A DNA stretch of 64,000 nt, taken from assembly GCA_032164295.1 (NCBI GenBank), contig JAJHTX010000011.1, positions 1,736,001 through 1,800,000 on the forward strand, written 5' to 3'. A program made the translations under genes and the position numbers. Of this stretch, positions 44,053 through 56,639 are shown piece by piece. The stretch comes from Inonotus obliquus. Its lineage: Eukaryota; Basidiomycota; Agaricomycetes; Hymenochaetales; Hymenochaetaceae. Position 1 is the stretch's first letter; every line of letters starts with the position of its first letter. The notes beneath the pieces are model-generated. The model was not told the DNA's origin and ran no database searches. It saw nothing but the letters and a program-made list of their open reading frames with translations.

Positions 44053-46621
44053 TTAGATTGTCGTGTAGCTCCCTAGAGATGTCATGATTTGCACCGTTAA
44101 CATCTCCCAATATATCGAAATAAAATCCACTTACAAAGCCTCGCCTGCATATCCCCACTCCCTGTCGCAAGTATGCCTCCCGTGGGGCTGAGATCGATTG
44201 AAATGACTGAGTTCTTGTGCCCCTGAAGCATGAGCTGCACTTGCGCCGTGCGTGCTTCCCAAAACTGTACGCCTCGATCTTTCGAACCTGAGACGACCCA
44301 TTGTCCGTCATGGCTGACCGCGACACTAAGGACATAATCCTTATGCCCCGTGAAGTTCAGGGTGTTGACGCTTCCCCGCTCGCCACCACCACCATTGTCT
44401 TTTGAGGAACGGACAACCGCACCACTACCGTTACCCGACCCAGACGCGGAAGAAGGGTTGGAGCCCGTAGGTGTGGTAGGAGGTGGAAGAGGATCCTTTC
44501 TGGGCGGTCCGTTCACAATGGCACTGATATCCCAATGCTTGAGAGTCTTGTCGAGACTTCCGCTGACAATACCCTTCCCGTCTGGCGTAAATGCGACGGA
44601 ATAGACAGAGTCTCGGTGTCCCTTCAGCCTCTCCACCAAATTACCAGTCTGGACTTCCCAGATGCGCACGACGGTGTCCAGTGAGCCCGCAGCAACGAGA
44701 CGACCATCTGGCGAGATCGCGACGCTAGTGACTCCAGCATCGACACCATCCGGCTCGTTGATCTCAAGTACCTTTTGCATTCCTGTCTCCATATCCCATA
44801 TCCGTGTCGTCCTGTCTCCGGAGCCAGAAACGATAAGTCGTCCGTTCTTCGAAAAATCGAGCGAGTAGATTTCCTGCTGGTGACCTTCAAATACGCGCTT
44901 CACACGTTTCTTGGCGATCTCCCAGATCTTAAAAAATTAACGGGGATAAGAGAATTTGCCGTAAGTCACCGGGGTTTAGATGCCGAGGATACCGGAACCG
45001 AGATTCAGGTTCGTGCCACTTACTCTAATCGTCTTATCTTCTGCACCTGTCGCCAGCAACTTGCCATCTGGGCTGAAACAAACGCTTCGAATGTATAAGT
45101 CACCCACTGGGCTTGCGCTCTCGTCATTCAATACGCTAGGCAAATAGATAAGGTGAAGTACGATGTGCGAACCGAGACGGGTACGAACCAAATCTTCTGT
45201 CCAGTTTTCGTGTCGTAAATCTGAGCTGTTCTGTTGCATCCAGTTGCGAGGTACTTTCCATCTGCAGAAAACCTCACGCAGCACACGACACTAGAAAGCT
45301 ATGTTAAGAATATGATTTTGGAACTAACCTGTCGACAGACCTTTCATGGTTCAAGGTATTCGTCAGATTTACATCAAGCACCCTCTTAACCTTGGGATTG
45401 AATATAGCAAACCAGTCGGGACCTTCCTTCTTCAGGTCAGGGGATAGACTGTCTGGGTTAATGTCATCGAGGAATGCGCCACCCGAAGCTGGAGGCGCTG
45501 GCGGTGGGTAGGGCGTTGGCGCTGCGACAGAAGGTGGTGGTAGGGAAGAAGAGGAAGAACCAAGAGCCGTTGAAGGTCCGGACTCTGGGTACGGCTTGTG
45601 TGGTGGAGGGGGAGGGTAATCTAAACCATGGCTGAATCAAAGACTGGACATCCAATATCGATGGACAACCCACCTTTCGGACGTTCCGTCTTGATACGTT
45701 TTACCTCTCGAGGGTCTCTATCTCGTATCTCTCTCGCCTCACGAAGGTCACGGTCCCTCACATCACGTTCGCGGAGTTCCCTCGCATCGCGCACATCTCT
45801 ATCTCTTACATCTCGTTCACGCACATCTCGAACGTCCCTGGTATCGCGTAAATCACGTTCACGGACGTCATCACGTCCACGATAGGCATACGGGGGTTCC
45901 CCGTACCCAGGCCCAGGGTGACCCACACCCATGTGCGCGGCGTGTGGACTCGTGGTTGAAGGCGGGAGTGCACCTGGCGGCGGCGGTCCCGTAGGAGCGC
46001 CTCCCGGGGGAGGCAGGACAGGAGCTTGGACCTGAGCTTGGGCCTGAACTACCTGAGCCTGTTGTATCGCTTGACGAGCCTGGGCTAGTTCCCCCCGTAG
46101 CCGAGTCAAATCATCTTCATACTGCTGTCGTGCCTTGGTATGCTGATTCTCAAGCTCATAGACCATTTGTTTGATATGGTTGAGCTCATTGATCTGGGCA
46201 TGGACTTTGATATCAGGTTAGTCTGAATTCGACAAGAGATACAGTCGCTGTGCGGAGTGCTTTTCCGCGCAGATGACATGTGATGCTGTTGAGACTCACG
46301 TCTGTTTTCGAACTCGTCCCTCTGACCGCGGAGCAAGTTGATATCTTGTGCCGCAAGTTCAAACTCTTGCCTGACAATATCCAACGACTCTGTGAGTCTA
46401 GCCGGGGAATGGGCTGGAGGTGGACCTGGAGGTGGACCCTGGGGCTGCAAGGACCTATGCTAGAGGAATAAATGATGTTAGCGTCGCAATTGAGTTGGGA
46501 CGACGGTCAGAGGCGTGATGCTGATCGAGAAATATATGGCCAACAGGGAGGAGGCAAAAGCAGGAGGATGAGAAACCGATATTGTAACTAGAGAACTTAC
46601 GTTGTAGATTGACGAGCTCAT
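44053..46621 (-). CDS. TUP1: General transcriptional corepressor Tup1
   Basis: With Cyc8/Ssn6, Tup1 represses large gene sets by recruiting histone deacetylases. Exon 1 encodes MSSSIYN and joins [15 protein letters not shown]. Next is the N-terminal tetramerisation helix ([40 protein letters not shown]), then a Gln/Pro/Gly-rich linker and an unusual Arg/Asp/Glu tract (repeats of RDxRDxRERD, 45720-45880). The conserved [19 protein letters not shown] block leads into seven WD40 repeats ([121 protein letters not shown]). The end reads ARLWSYTTI-stop after a final intron. No lesions. Two partial copies lie at 5445-7200 and 16953-19675. Confidence 0.93.
45715..45885 (-). repeat. Arg-Asp/Glu tract in TUP1 linker
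   Basis: Tandem codons for RD/RE pairs ([20 protein letters not shown] and similar) form an imperfect array of 12-18 bp units. It is absent from the two chimeric copies, which begin downstream of it. Confidence 0.7.
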
Positions 46622-46917
46622 GATGGAGAATGGTGAGAAAGGAGAGAGCACTCAAAGAGCGACGACGACAACGACGAGTGTGAACCAAATCCAGAGATAT
46701 GGTGTCGTCTCGGACATTACCGAGGGAAATCATGGTTCCCCCAGGAGGTAAGTTTCTCTCACGTACAGCCACATTCAGGGTCCGGAACTCTCCGGTCCGA
46801 TGCTTCATTTACACCCGGCTAATCATGGATCAACTACGAGAATTGAGAATTGGATAATCACTGGAGTCTAAACATTTTATTTCAGTAACTATCTACCGCT
46901 CCCCGCCATCCTTAAGA
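46622..46917. other. Spacer, TUP1 promoter and peroxidase 3' flank
   Basis: TUP1 promoter side (minus); no supported gene. Confidence 0.4.
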
Positions 46918-48340
<1,423 letters not shown>

Positions 48341-48405
48341 GGTGATTCTAGCAAGGGAATGGAGTGGACTCGAGGAGTGAAGTCCAAGGCAAGAAACCAG
48401 CTCCC

Positions 48406-48412
48406 TTAAATA
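48406..48412 (-). promoter_or_regulatory. TATA-like box of peroxidase gene
   Basis: Minus-strand TATTTAA about 65 bp upstream of the ATG at 48340. Confidence 0.45.
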
Positions 48413-49336
48413 GAGCGGGCAACTTAGCTTTCCCTTTCATCTGGTATGAGCCCGTACTCCACGCCACGAGATTTTGCGACCACAGACAATGAAGAAAGGC
48501 CACTGACTATCCAGTCATATTGCAGGGAAAGAGTAAGCAGAAAGAGTGTGGAAGAAATTATCGCTTGCTGAAGTCCTAAAACATCGCCAATTCGAGTGAC
48601 CGGTCGTATCCCGACTACAATATATCCGGCTCATAATTGAAAGAAGTCGGAAAGTGGTTCAATCGAAATGGAAAATGTTCTTAGAAAGAGTGAGTAAAAA
48701 ATTATGTGGGAACGAAGAAATAATTCACCTTGGGGTCATGCGTTAGAAGAAGGAAGAACACCAAAGCGATCATGCTGGAAGGCGGAGTTTGTGGGCGCGT
48801 ACTCGTGCCCTGGAGTCAAGGAGCTGATCGGTAACCTTTGGATGAACTAGCGGTCATCACTGCGCGGAGTACTCGCCGATTGCCGAGCCTTCCATTCCGA
48901 AGCTCTTCTCTTACGGAATGCCCGCCCTTACGGGAAGAGGTATAGAGATACGTTAGCAGACACATTGAAAGGCCTGTCTGGAGTACAACAACATACGAGT
49001 TGGAGAGGAGAACATGGGGTCGATCGATGAATGAGCAACTTCCAAGATGTGAAGCCTGAGGAAGAGTTTCCTCCATCCTGCTGGCAGTTGGTAGCGGATG
49101 CGAAAGACGTTGCAAAGGACACGTATCCCGGATGAACATATTCGAAATAAGAATCCGCCAATACTTGCGATGTGATGGAATCGTTCCGACCGTGATTTCG
49201 TGGGAGTTGAAAGTAGCCCTCTATATCCTCCCAGGTATTCAAGTCTCCAAATATGATCAGCACTCGGAATCTCATTTCGCACAGACCAAGGAAACAAGTC
49301 ATAGTCACTTTCGCAGACAAGTAAACAAGGAGAAAC
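48413..49336. other. Intergenic region
   Basis: Long chance frames on the minus strand (48816-49320) show no domain. Nothing else supported. Confidence 0.4.
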
Positions 49337-49339
49337 TTA

Positions 49340-49531
49340 GGCCCCGCTTGGCTGCACCTGTTAGCTAACTTTTTGGCGTATGGGAAAGTTGCTAAGCGAG
49401 GTTAGCTAACAGGAAGTGACAAAAAGCGTGACGCGATGGATCGCATTGCCTGCAAAAGAGCCCTGTGACAGCCTGTGACAAGTCAGTTAACGGGGCTCCC
49501 CGTTAGCTAACAGGTGCAGCCGAGCGGGGCC
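49340..49531. mobile_element. PIF/Harbinger (Tourist)-type MITE, 192 bp
   Basis: Terminal inverted repeats: the left end starts GGCCCCGCTTGGCTGCACCT and runs on through GTTAGCTAAC. The right end is its reverse complement with one mismatch (T/C at position 10), about 30 bp in all. The element is flanked by a direct TTA on each side (49337-49339 and 49532-49534), the 3-bp TSD of PIF/Harbinger elements. A further GTTAGCTAAC occurs internally near 49401. There is no coding capacity, so it depends on a transposase elsewhere. TIRs starting GGCC/GGGC fit Tourist-like MITEs. Confidence 0.8.
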
Positions 49532-50509
49532 TTAAACATTTACAGTCACGTGCGAGGCTCCTGTGGTTCATCTCTGGGTTTCAGGCATCCTTGAATGATA
49601 TCAGAGTTGCTTTCCCGCGCTGATATCATAAAACCGGCTTCCTCGGGGATCCGGTCGGAAGCGCAAAGGAATCGCCCTGGCGCGGCGTACGCGTTTGCCG
49701 GATACTTGAACACTGTGCCTGAAGAAGGAAAAAGAAGTGAGAGAATCGCCAAAATCGACCACTGGTTGCTAGATGATCATTCTCTTACGTTCCAGCACTG
49801 TTCTGATCTTTCCGTTAATATAATACGCGAATGACTTGCATGTGCTTGTTCCTCCATAGGTCCGTTAAACCAGGACCCATTTTCCAGAAGGGAGAGGTAT
49901 TTCATAATTGCGGATGCAAAAAAAATCGAGTGATAGGTTCCTGAGAGGACTTTAGATCGGGTACAGGAAGACCGAGTCCGAATCTTCATAGAAAGCTCAC
50001 AGAGAAGTAGGACGGATGTCGTGAGTGTCAACTCACAAGCACTTTGCTCCGCAAAGCTGGTTGCCAAAAGATTCTGTTGCAGAGCTTAGATGTGCATGTA
50101 CTCAGTTGGGCACGCTAGGGCGCGAGTCATGGTGCATCCAAGCGCGTCGAAGCGTCGCGGTGGCGGGCATCTAATCGAACGGCGATTTGAGGCCTACTTG
50201 TATGAGAAAGCGAAGGAAGAATTCGAGCTACCAAGCGAGCGATGGACGTGGGAGAGGGAGAATGGGATAATCGTGAGAAATGATCACTTCTTTGGAGGAG
50301 CTTATCAATGCATTGCTTGCTCAGCGGCTCTTATCTAATTTGAGCCTTTCTCTCTGATCTCTGACACGACGGTCGAACAAGCGACGCGATGTCATCAATA
50401 GCTTCGTCGAATAGACGTGATCATGTACCCAGGACACTTGATGCGTAAGTCTTCCATTATTTGAACTATACACGGAGACACTTTGGATGTACTTGGCTAG
50501 GAATAAATC
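49532..50509. other. Intergenic region
   Basis: The frame at 50090-50338 (plus) is open and basic (GHARARVMVHPSASKRRGG) but has no support beyond openness. Confidence 0.4.
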
Positions 50510-51055
50510 CTACAAAATAGATCCAACAGGTTGGCAATCGATTCCGATGCCCTGATTCTACATTGAGATGGAGCAGACCAGAGGAAGTTAGGCAGGCGAG
50601 AGGGGTAAATGCGTATCAGCGAAGGCATACCGGAACGACAAACGTGCAACACAGAGTGTCTTTTGTACATCCAAGACCTAAGACCTGAAAGCCCGCGATT
50701 ACTGAGATATATCGGATAATTGACTTGAGAAAATGGACCAACTGTATCTTGGCAATCGAATGCGATGAGAGTGCCGAGACCAGGAAGAGGAATACCCAAC
50801 GCATCAAGGATGGAAGCGACATCGCCGATATTAAGGATAGATAGCTATCATGTTGCTCTGTGAGTGAGAGTGAATGAATCATGAAGTGGGACTTGCAGGC
50901 TCAAACGTTTGACAGCATTGGACGGTTGATAATTGGAGAATGCACTCAAGCGGAGATATACCTGACTGCCTCTCAACCATGGAGTTGGGAGAGATAGCGG
51001 ATCCCGTGATAGAAGTAGCAGTGGCAAGCAGGACAGCTGCAGAAGACAGACGCAT
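50510..51055 (-). CDS. Class I hydrophobin, copy 1
   Basis: Small secreted amphipathic protein that self-assembles at air-water and wall surfaces. The signal peptide MRLSSAAVLLATATSITGS is followed by a short spacer and the eight-cysteine pattern: ECILQLSTVQCCQ (C1-x8-C2C3), IPLPGLGTLIAFDCQDT (C4), LGLGCTKDTLCC (C5-x5-C6C7) and, after the last intron, NQGIGIDCQPVGSIL-stop (C8). Four short exons. Spacing fits class I. A paralog lies 183 bp further on in the same orientation. ATATATA at 51096-51102 is about 45 bp upstream. Confidence 0.8.
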
Positions 51056-51095
51056 GATGATGATCAAGTTCATCGGGGGATTCAGGATTCAATCA

Positions 51096-51102
51096 TATAT
51101 AA
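51096..51102 (-). promoter_or_regulatory. TATA box of hydrophobin copy 1
   Basis: Minus-strand TATATAT within CTTATATATG, about 41-47 bp before the ATG at 51055. Confidence 0.45.
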
Positions 51103-51237
51103 GTATCACAGCACAGTGCCTCGATGGACCGACGATCGTTCAGACAACCCAACTTGGAACAGACTCGGTGTAATGTCTGAGCTTCTATGTTACCCGGCCT
51201 CCCATGAGTGAATACCCGAGCCGGTAGCTTTATGTAA

Positions 51238-51763
51238 TTACAGAAGGGGCAGAACAGATTGACAGTTCACTCCAATATTACTACTCTGTAATCGACATGA
51301 GCTATCTTACAAGAAATACAAACATATACTCACCGTCGCAGGGATGAGTGTCGTGCAACACAGAAGGCTGTCTGTACACCCAAGCCCCAGTATCTGAATA
51401 ATGTCCGTCATACTCTCACCAGTACTAGAACAAATAAAACAACAAACCGTATCTTGACAGTTGAGTGCAACGAGTGTACCGAGGCCAGGTATCGGGAGGC
51501 CTAGGACATCGAGAATAGGGTCGAGAATGCTCGAAAGAAGGGACAGCTGAACGTATAATGAATGGCAGTGATTACATTACTAGGACAAGACTTACCAGAC
51601 CCACTGTTTGGCAGCATTCGACTGGCGACCCTTGAAGGAGGCAGTCAAGCACAGAAACACTCGATGCTCTCTCTGTTAGCTCGACCGTCGCATTAGAAGG
51701 TGGAAGTTTGATAACAGAAGCCGATACGAATGTAACGGCAGCAAGTAGAGTGAAGGGGCGCAT
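51238..51763 (-). CDS. Class I hydrophobin, copy 2
   Basis: MRPFTLLAAVTFVSASVIK signal, spacer KLPPSNATVELTERASS, then DCLLQGSPVECCQTVGL (C1-x8-CC), LGLPIPGLGTLVALNCQDT (C4), ILGLGCTDSLLCC (C5-x5-CC), IPATSSNIGVNCQSVLPLL-stop (C8). Same four-exon layout as copy 1, with intron positions conserved next to the same motifs (after CCQT, after NCQDT, after LCCT...IP), so the two are tandem duplicates. TATATAAG lies about 35 bp upstream. Confidence 0.8.
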
Positions 51764-51797
51764 CGTGAACAGCGTCAGCTCATAGTATAGGGATTAT

Positions 51798-51805
51798 CTT
51801 ATATA
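51798..51805 (-). promoter_or_regulatory. TATA box of hydrophobin copy 2
   Basis: Minus-strand TATATAAG about 35-42 bp before the ATG at 51763. Confidence 0.5.
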
Positions 51806-52917
51806 CTCTGTCACTGCAGGCCTCGACCGGTGGATGATTTACCTTCCGCCTCTCTTTTTCGTAACCGGCCTCCCACGATGAGTAGCCGGCCCGAGACGTC
51901 ATGTCAGGATCTGTAAGCACCCTTATCGATGGTAAGTGCCCCATTATTGCCCTGAAGACCCAGCTCGTCACGTTGTCATGGAGTATGAGCACCTTGCTAA
52001 TGGGTCACGACGCGCCGGAGGTTGTCGAGAATCGTGGAAAGCAAGCACCGAAGCTGATTAAGCCTTGATCGCTGATCTGGGAGCGACACCGTCAGCCTCC
52101 GATATACTCCAGTACTCACGTGCAATGGTTATCTATATGCCAAGGTCAAGGTGCCCGGAAGGAATTGATTAGAGTTGAGGACGGACTTAATCGAGTTGGT
52201 TACCGTGTGAGGTTCCTCCGGGTTGATATAATTACCGTCGGAGGTGATGAGATTACGCCAAGAGGGGCTTACCGTTAGACAGACTACGAATAAGCGCAGC
52301 AAAGGAGGACGAATGTGGGTAACATTAGCTATCGGAGGTCACTATCGCAGACGCGAGGACGCGACTGAGACGCGTATAACCACGTGACCGTGTGTGCTGT
52401 TCGTTTGTCGATAACAAAAAATGATAAACAAATAAACTCTGTAAAATACAAGAACAATCTTCATTTCCATCCTACTTCATAGCCTTTCTTTCCTCCTATT
52501 TCGTTCATTTTTCTTCTTGTATCTCCTTGTTTTCTTCTGCGATACATACATATTCATCTTTCAATTGTCTTTTTTGCAATCTCGGCCTTGGGCCGCCTCT
52601 TGGCCTGCCTTCAGTACGCCAGTCTTCGCTTCGGAGGGCCACCAGTGGTTGATAACCTGGCCCTTCTTCTCCGGTCAGTCTTCCTGTCTGAGCACTGATT
52701 TGACAGTCTGCTTTGATTGACGACGCGCGACCCGCAGACGCCTGTCCTCAGAACCATCCCGAGCGTCTCTCCTACCCCATACGTACACTCGTCCGGTTTA
52801 CACACGGATACTCAAATAGTCGGTACCTGGAAGAGTCTGGCGCATTAAATACGAACTAGACGACGTTGGGACACTCCTGACGTTCGAATCACCTCGAGTC
52901 TCAGCAGACTTTTCGTG
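51806..52917. other. Intergenic region
   Basis: Promoter side of the next gene; CT-rich leader 52440-52600. No supported gene. Confidence 0.4.
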
Positions 52918-55158
52918 ATGCCATCCTTATTCGGTCGCTTTCGATTCGGTCGCAATGCCAGTGTGGGACCTCCTTCCCCTTCTACAACTGATGATACGAG
53001 AGGTAGCGCTCGCGCGAGGAACACGGTGAGTCATTTCTACGCCATTCATTTATGCTAGTTGTCTAAACTTCTCCGCTGTTCAGGAGCAAAAACGTCCAAC
53101 AAAATCAGTGTCACCCAGCTCAGGGCTACGCTCTTGGTTCTCGCTCAAGCGCTCCCGGAGCGAACGCGATGCAAATCAACCATCAGGTCGTCCTCCGACA
53201 CCAACACCGCATCTCGCACTTGCATCAAGCTCATCAAAAGATTCAAAGACAAGAACACTGAAGCGGGTCCGTCCGCCAAACGTCGACTCTCGTGATGCAT
53301 CGAACGAAAGAGAAAAGGGGAAAATAAAGGAAACCAAGGAAGAGAGTGATTCCTCCGAGGAAGATCATGAGGAGAATGGCTTAACGGAACAGGAACGCGC
53401 GCATCTTGCATATTACGCAAACGGCGTGCGTGGACTGATGGCGCAGCTGAAACTCGCAGAGAAGGAATCACGTTTTACTGTAAGCCATCTCATGCCCTGC
53501 TACGCCTCTTCCTGTCTTGCTTACCGGTGATACTAGCCGCCTATGACGAACGAAGACGGAACACCTCTCTCGCCGATCTCAGAAGCCGACGAACACGGAT
53601 TTGAAGCCGAGCTGGAGACACAGCGTGGACTTGTACAATGGACTGAAATCAGAGTCCCATCACTCGACGAAGTAACGGACCTAGACTACGGAGAGCTGCT
53701 TGATCCCGCCCAATTCGACCAGGGCGATGAAGATGAACATCTGATTCCACGATGGAATCCTGATGTTATAGATCTCTTTGAAGCAGAAGTGATCGCGCAT
53801 CACAGGAGCAGCCTTCCTGGAACTCCATCCGCGTCCGAATCAGATGTTTTGAATGACACTGTCGAACCCGGCCATGATCAGGAGGAAAACTTCTCTGAAG
53901 ATAAAGCACAAGCGGATACTGAGGGCGAAGATGACCAAGACTATTTCTCCGCTCAATCTGTACCGGCATCAGGCGATGAAGATGACCGTATGACACCGGA
54001 TGAAACGTCCAGACCCGGTACGAGTTTTTGCCTCATCCATCACGTTTACTGACGGAATGTGCACAGGTTTGCGCCTTCGTGGGCTTCTGCTTGCATCTTC
54101 GTCTTCAGAGACACTCAGCTCTGATTCTTCAAGCGGTCATCAGAATACCGAGGATTATAACTCAAGAACTCCGCGTCCTTCACCACAACGTAACCTACTA
54201 ACCCAGTCGCATCCTATATTCCGGCCAGATAGAATCGACGACCCGACGAGTCCCACAGTACACAGACACCGTGCAACAACCCTACCAATTGGTCGAGACC
54301 GAATTCTACCGAATTTACCCCGTCTCACAATACCGGGTGCAAGAGTTGACAACGCGAATGAGTCTAGTAAGAGCTCCGGCGAACTCTTGGTTCGTTTTTT
54401 CACTTTTTCGCTCATGGAGTCATGACTTGACATGCGAATGGTTAGCACACTGTGGCTCAGCTGGAACGAGAGAAAGCAAGACTTGAGCAGGCGTTGGAAT
54501 CGGCCAGCAAGAAAATTGAGCAGCAAGGCGTAGGAAATCCTTCATTTCTTGCCACACCACATGTTTTGAACTGACACCATGGAAAACACATCAGGGTTAC
54601 ATTGCTTCTCTAGAGGCCCAAATTGCCAAACTCCACGCTGCGTTGGTGCGATTTGCAAGAGGAGAAACTCAACCACATAATGAAGTTGCGAGCTCGCAAC
54701 CAGCTATACCTATCATCGTGCGCGCTGCGCAAAACACCTTGGATATCGAAAGTAGCGAAAGGACAACAGCGGAGGTGGAACCCGTCACAAATACTGGACT
54801 CATGACTCCTTCGTCGGCCACGGCCATCAAAGGCGGTGTGCTCCTACTATCCACTCCTCCCGCTACTCCCGATCGGCGTGCCGTAGCTGCACTTTCCGAG
54901 GCCTCGAGTTCTAGCGACGAGAACCGAACTGATGACGACACGGATCGACAGCAAACGCCGAAAGCTGCTCGCAGACTGGTGAGGCGAAAGAGCACTGAAC
55001 ATCCAAGCGCAATGAGCGACTTGGGCCTTGGGCGAATCCAGGTTAGTCTTCAATTGACTTCTGAGACGTCTGTTGTCTGATTCCGGCAAATTCAGGTCAA
55101 GCGTCGAGCAGGGTCTGAGGACCTTAAGACCTTGACACAGTCAGTGCCTTGGCCCTGA
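52918..55158 (+). CDS. Large disordered coiled-coil protein, hypothetical
   Basis: Five or more exons. The start MPSLFGRFRFGRNASVGPP is Ser/Arg-rich. Exon 2 has EQKRPTKSVSPSSGLRSWFS, an acidic/basic tract (KESEESDSSEEDHEENG-like) and LTEQERAHLAYYANGVRGLM. Exon 3 is acidic (MTNEDGTPLSPISEADEHG). Later exons give LGLLLASSSSETLSSDSSS-type low complexity, then a coiled coil (AQLERERKQDLEQALESASK, GYIASLEAQIAKLHAALVRF). The C-terminus (KAARRLVRRKSTEHPSAMSD) ends LKTLTQSVPWP-stop. The exon joins at EQKRP, PPMTNEDG, GYIASL and VKRRAG keep frame. No enzymatic domain. It may be a scaffold or cytoskeletal adaptor, but that is a guess. Confidence 0.65.
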
Positions 55159-56110
55159 ATAACTCATTAGCTTGTTTTGGTGCTGGTTTTCCGTTGCTTA
55201 TTATCAACACGGTGCGAATGGATCGTCCCTACATATGGTTTTGAGGTTCGTCTTTCATATCCCATAATCGTGGGACTAAAATGACATCTTCCGTGTATTC
55301 AGGTCGAGCTGATGCTCCCTGACTCAGCCCGCCCTCGCTCTTCTCAGCAAATGATAGACTTGTTTCTGACGAATTGAGAAATGGACGCTGGGCTTGACGT
55401 CAGGCCGGTATGCATTGTGTTCCCTCTGATGATCATTCGCCAGAAGCGCCGCCGAGCGGCCCGCGATACGTGCAACGGTAGATCCGGCTCTGCCTTCATA
55501 CTTTGTCTCCGGTACAATTGGATACCCTTGGATACGTCCTGGTATGCTCATTTCGGACTCGGTCGATACAATTCCGCAATCCTCCTCTTGCAAGTTATCC
55601 TCTGCTTTACGTTTCGTTCACTGGTTATTGGCACCCATACAAATTCCTCTTCGCATGCCACACGCAATGTACAACCCATCATCTAAACAGTTCTGTTACG
55701 TTCATCACACGTTATCACGCATTCAATCCCACCAGCACTCCTCTATTCCTACCACATCTTTCTGATTCACGTACTTTGACCTTCATCTCGCTTGCCATTG
55801 GAAATCTGTCTGTTAAATGCAAAGCGTCCGAGGACTTGACAAGGGCCTTCGGTCGACATGTACGATGTATTATGGAGTTTGAGTAGTGTGTAATGATCAT
55901 GACGCTTGTCACGAAGCATTTCTACAGAAACTCACAACTATTTGAATTGTACAGTACAATGGCTGCTAATGGCGTGTCTTCGTCGACGCGGTCTATTAGT
56001 ATGAACTGTGCAAATCTATCGAGTTCATGGACCAGACGATGAACTGTTTTGTAGCATACGTGCCTGCACTTGCTGGCTTCGGACCAACCCTCAGGTACTC
56101 CGAGTTCACA
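55159..56110. other. Intergenic region
   Basis: Overlapping non-homologous frames; nothing supported. Confidence 0.4.
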
Positions 56111-56114
56111 ATAC

Positions 56115-56240
56115 TAGAGTTGATCAAGAAAGATGCGGGTTCGCATTTCGAACAAGGTCCTAATTAACTCCTGAACCAATCGTCTGCCCCCGGCCTGGCA
56201 CAGCGGCATCTCTAGCACAGTCTGATGAAGGTTTTCGCGC
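56115..56240 (-). pseudogene. Orphan duplicate of GH6 last exon
   Basis: The minus strand reads DCARDAAVPGRGQTIGSGVN, a stop, then DLVRNANPHLS. It aligns with the real last exon of the GH6 gene 500 bp away (CARSTAAQPAPEAGGWFQGY, FEDLVRNSNPPL). Nucleotide similarity to 56651-56745 is roughly 70 percent by eye and extends to the acceptor (CAGACTGTGC). An in-frame stop and frame shift make it non-coding. No upstream GH6 exons are seen nearby. Confidence 0.65.
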
Positions 56241-56639
56241 AAAAAGCCAGCTATGCTGAAGAAGGCGCTAGAGATGCACACTAGACTTGTCTCCTTCTGC
56301 GAGGGCAGCGGTTGCGATCCTCTGGACCGTGATAAAAGCAATGCAATTTTATCGCCATTGATTGAAGAGAAGTCGCATCGTGGAAGGGAGAAAAGTAGTA
56401 GTAGGTTACACAAGATCATGATCATAAACTCGATGGAGTACTATCTCATCGGAAGGTGCAGGATGGAGTTGGCAGGAGGTGATTCGAAAACGGCGTTAGT
56501 CGGAGAACGGAAGAAGCAACGTGCATTGTAGCTCTTTAACTTATCGAATGGTACGCCTAAGGCTTTTTCTTATCCACTTCGCTGGACAGTACTTCTTCAA
56601 CTGCCTCATCTTCACGTACCAACGAACTCACAAGAGCAC

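Noticed and set aside
45464..45673. Separate small gene inside TUP1 (frame with [16 protein letters not shown])
   Set aside because: It spans the TUP1 intron and is out of frame with the conserved LKKEGPDWF exon; the spliced TUP1 frame is continuous.
48816..49320. Overlapping minus-strand frames of about 100-130 codons
   Set aside because: Composition is random-like, frames overlap one another and no motif or splice-linked continuation was found.
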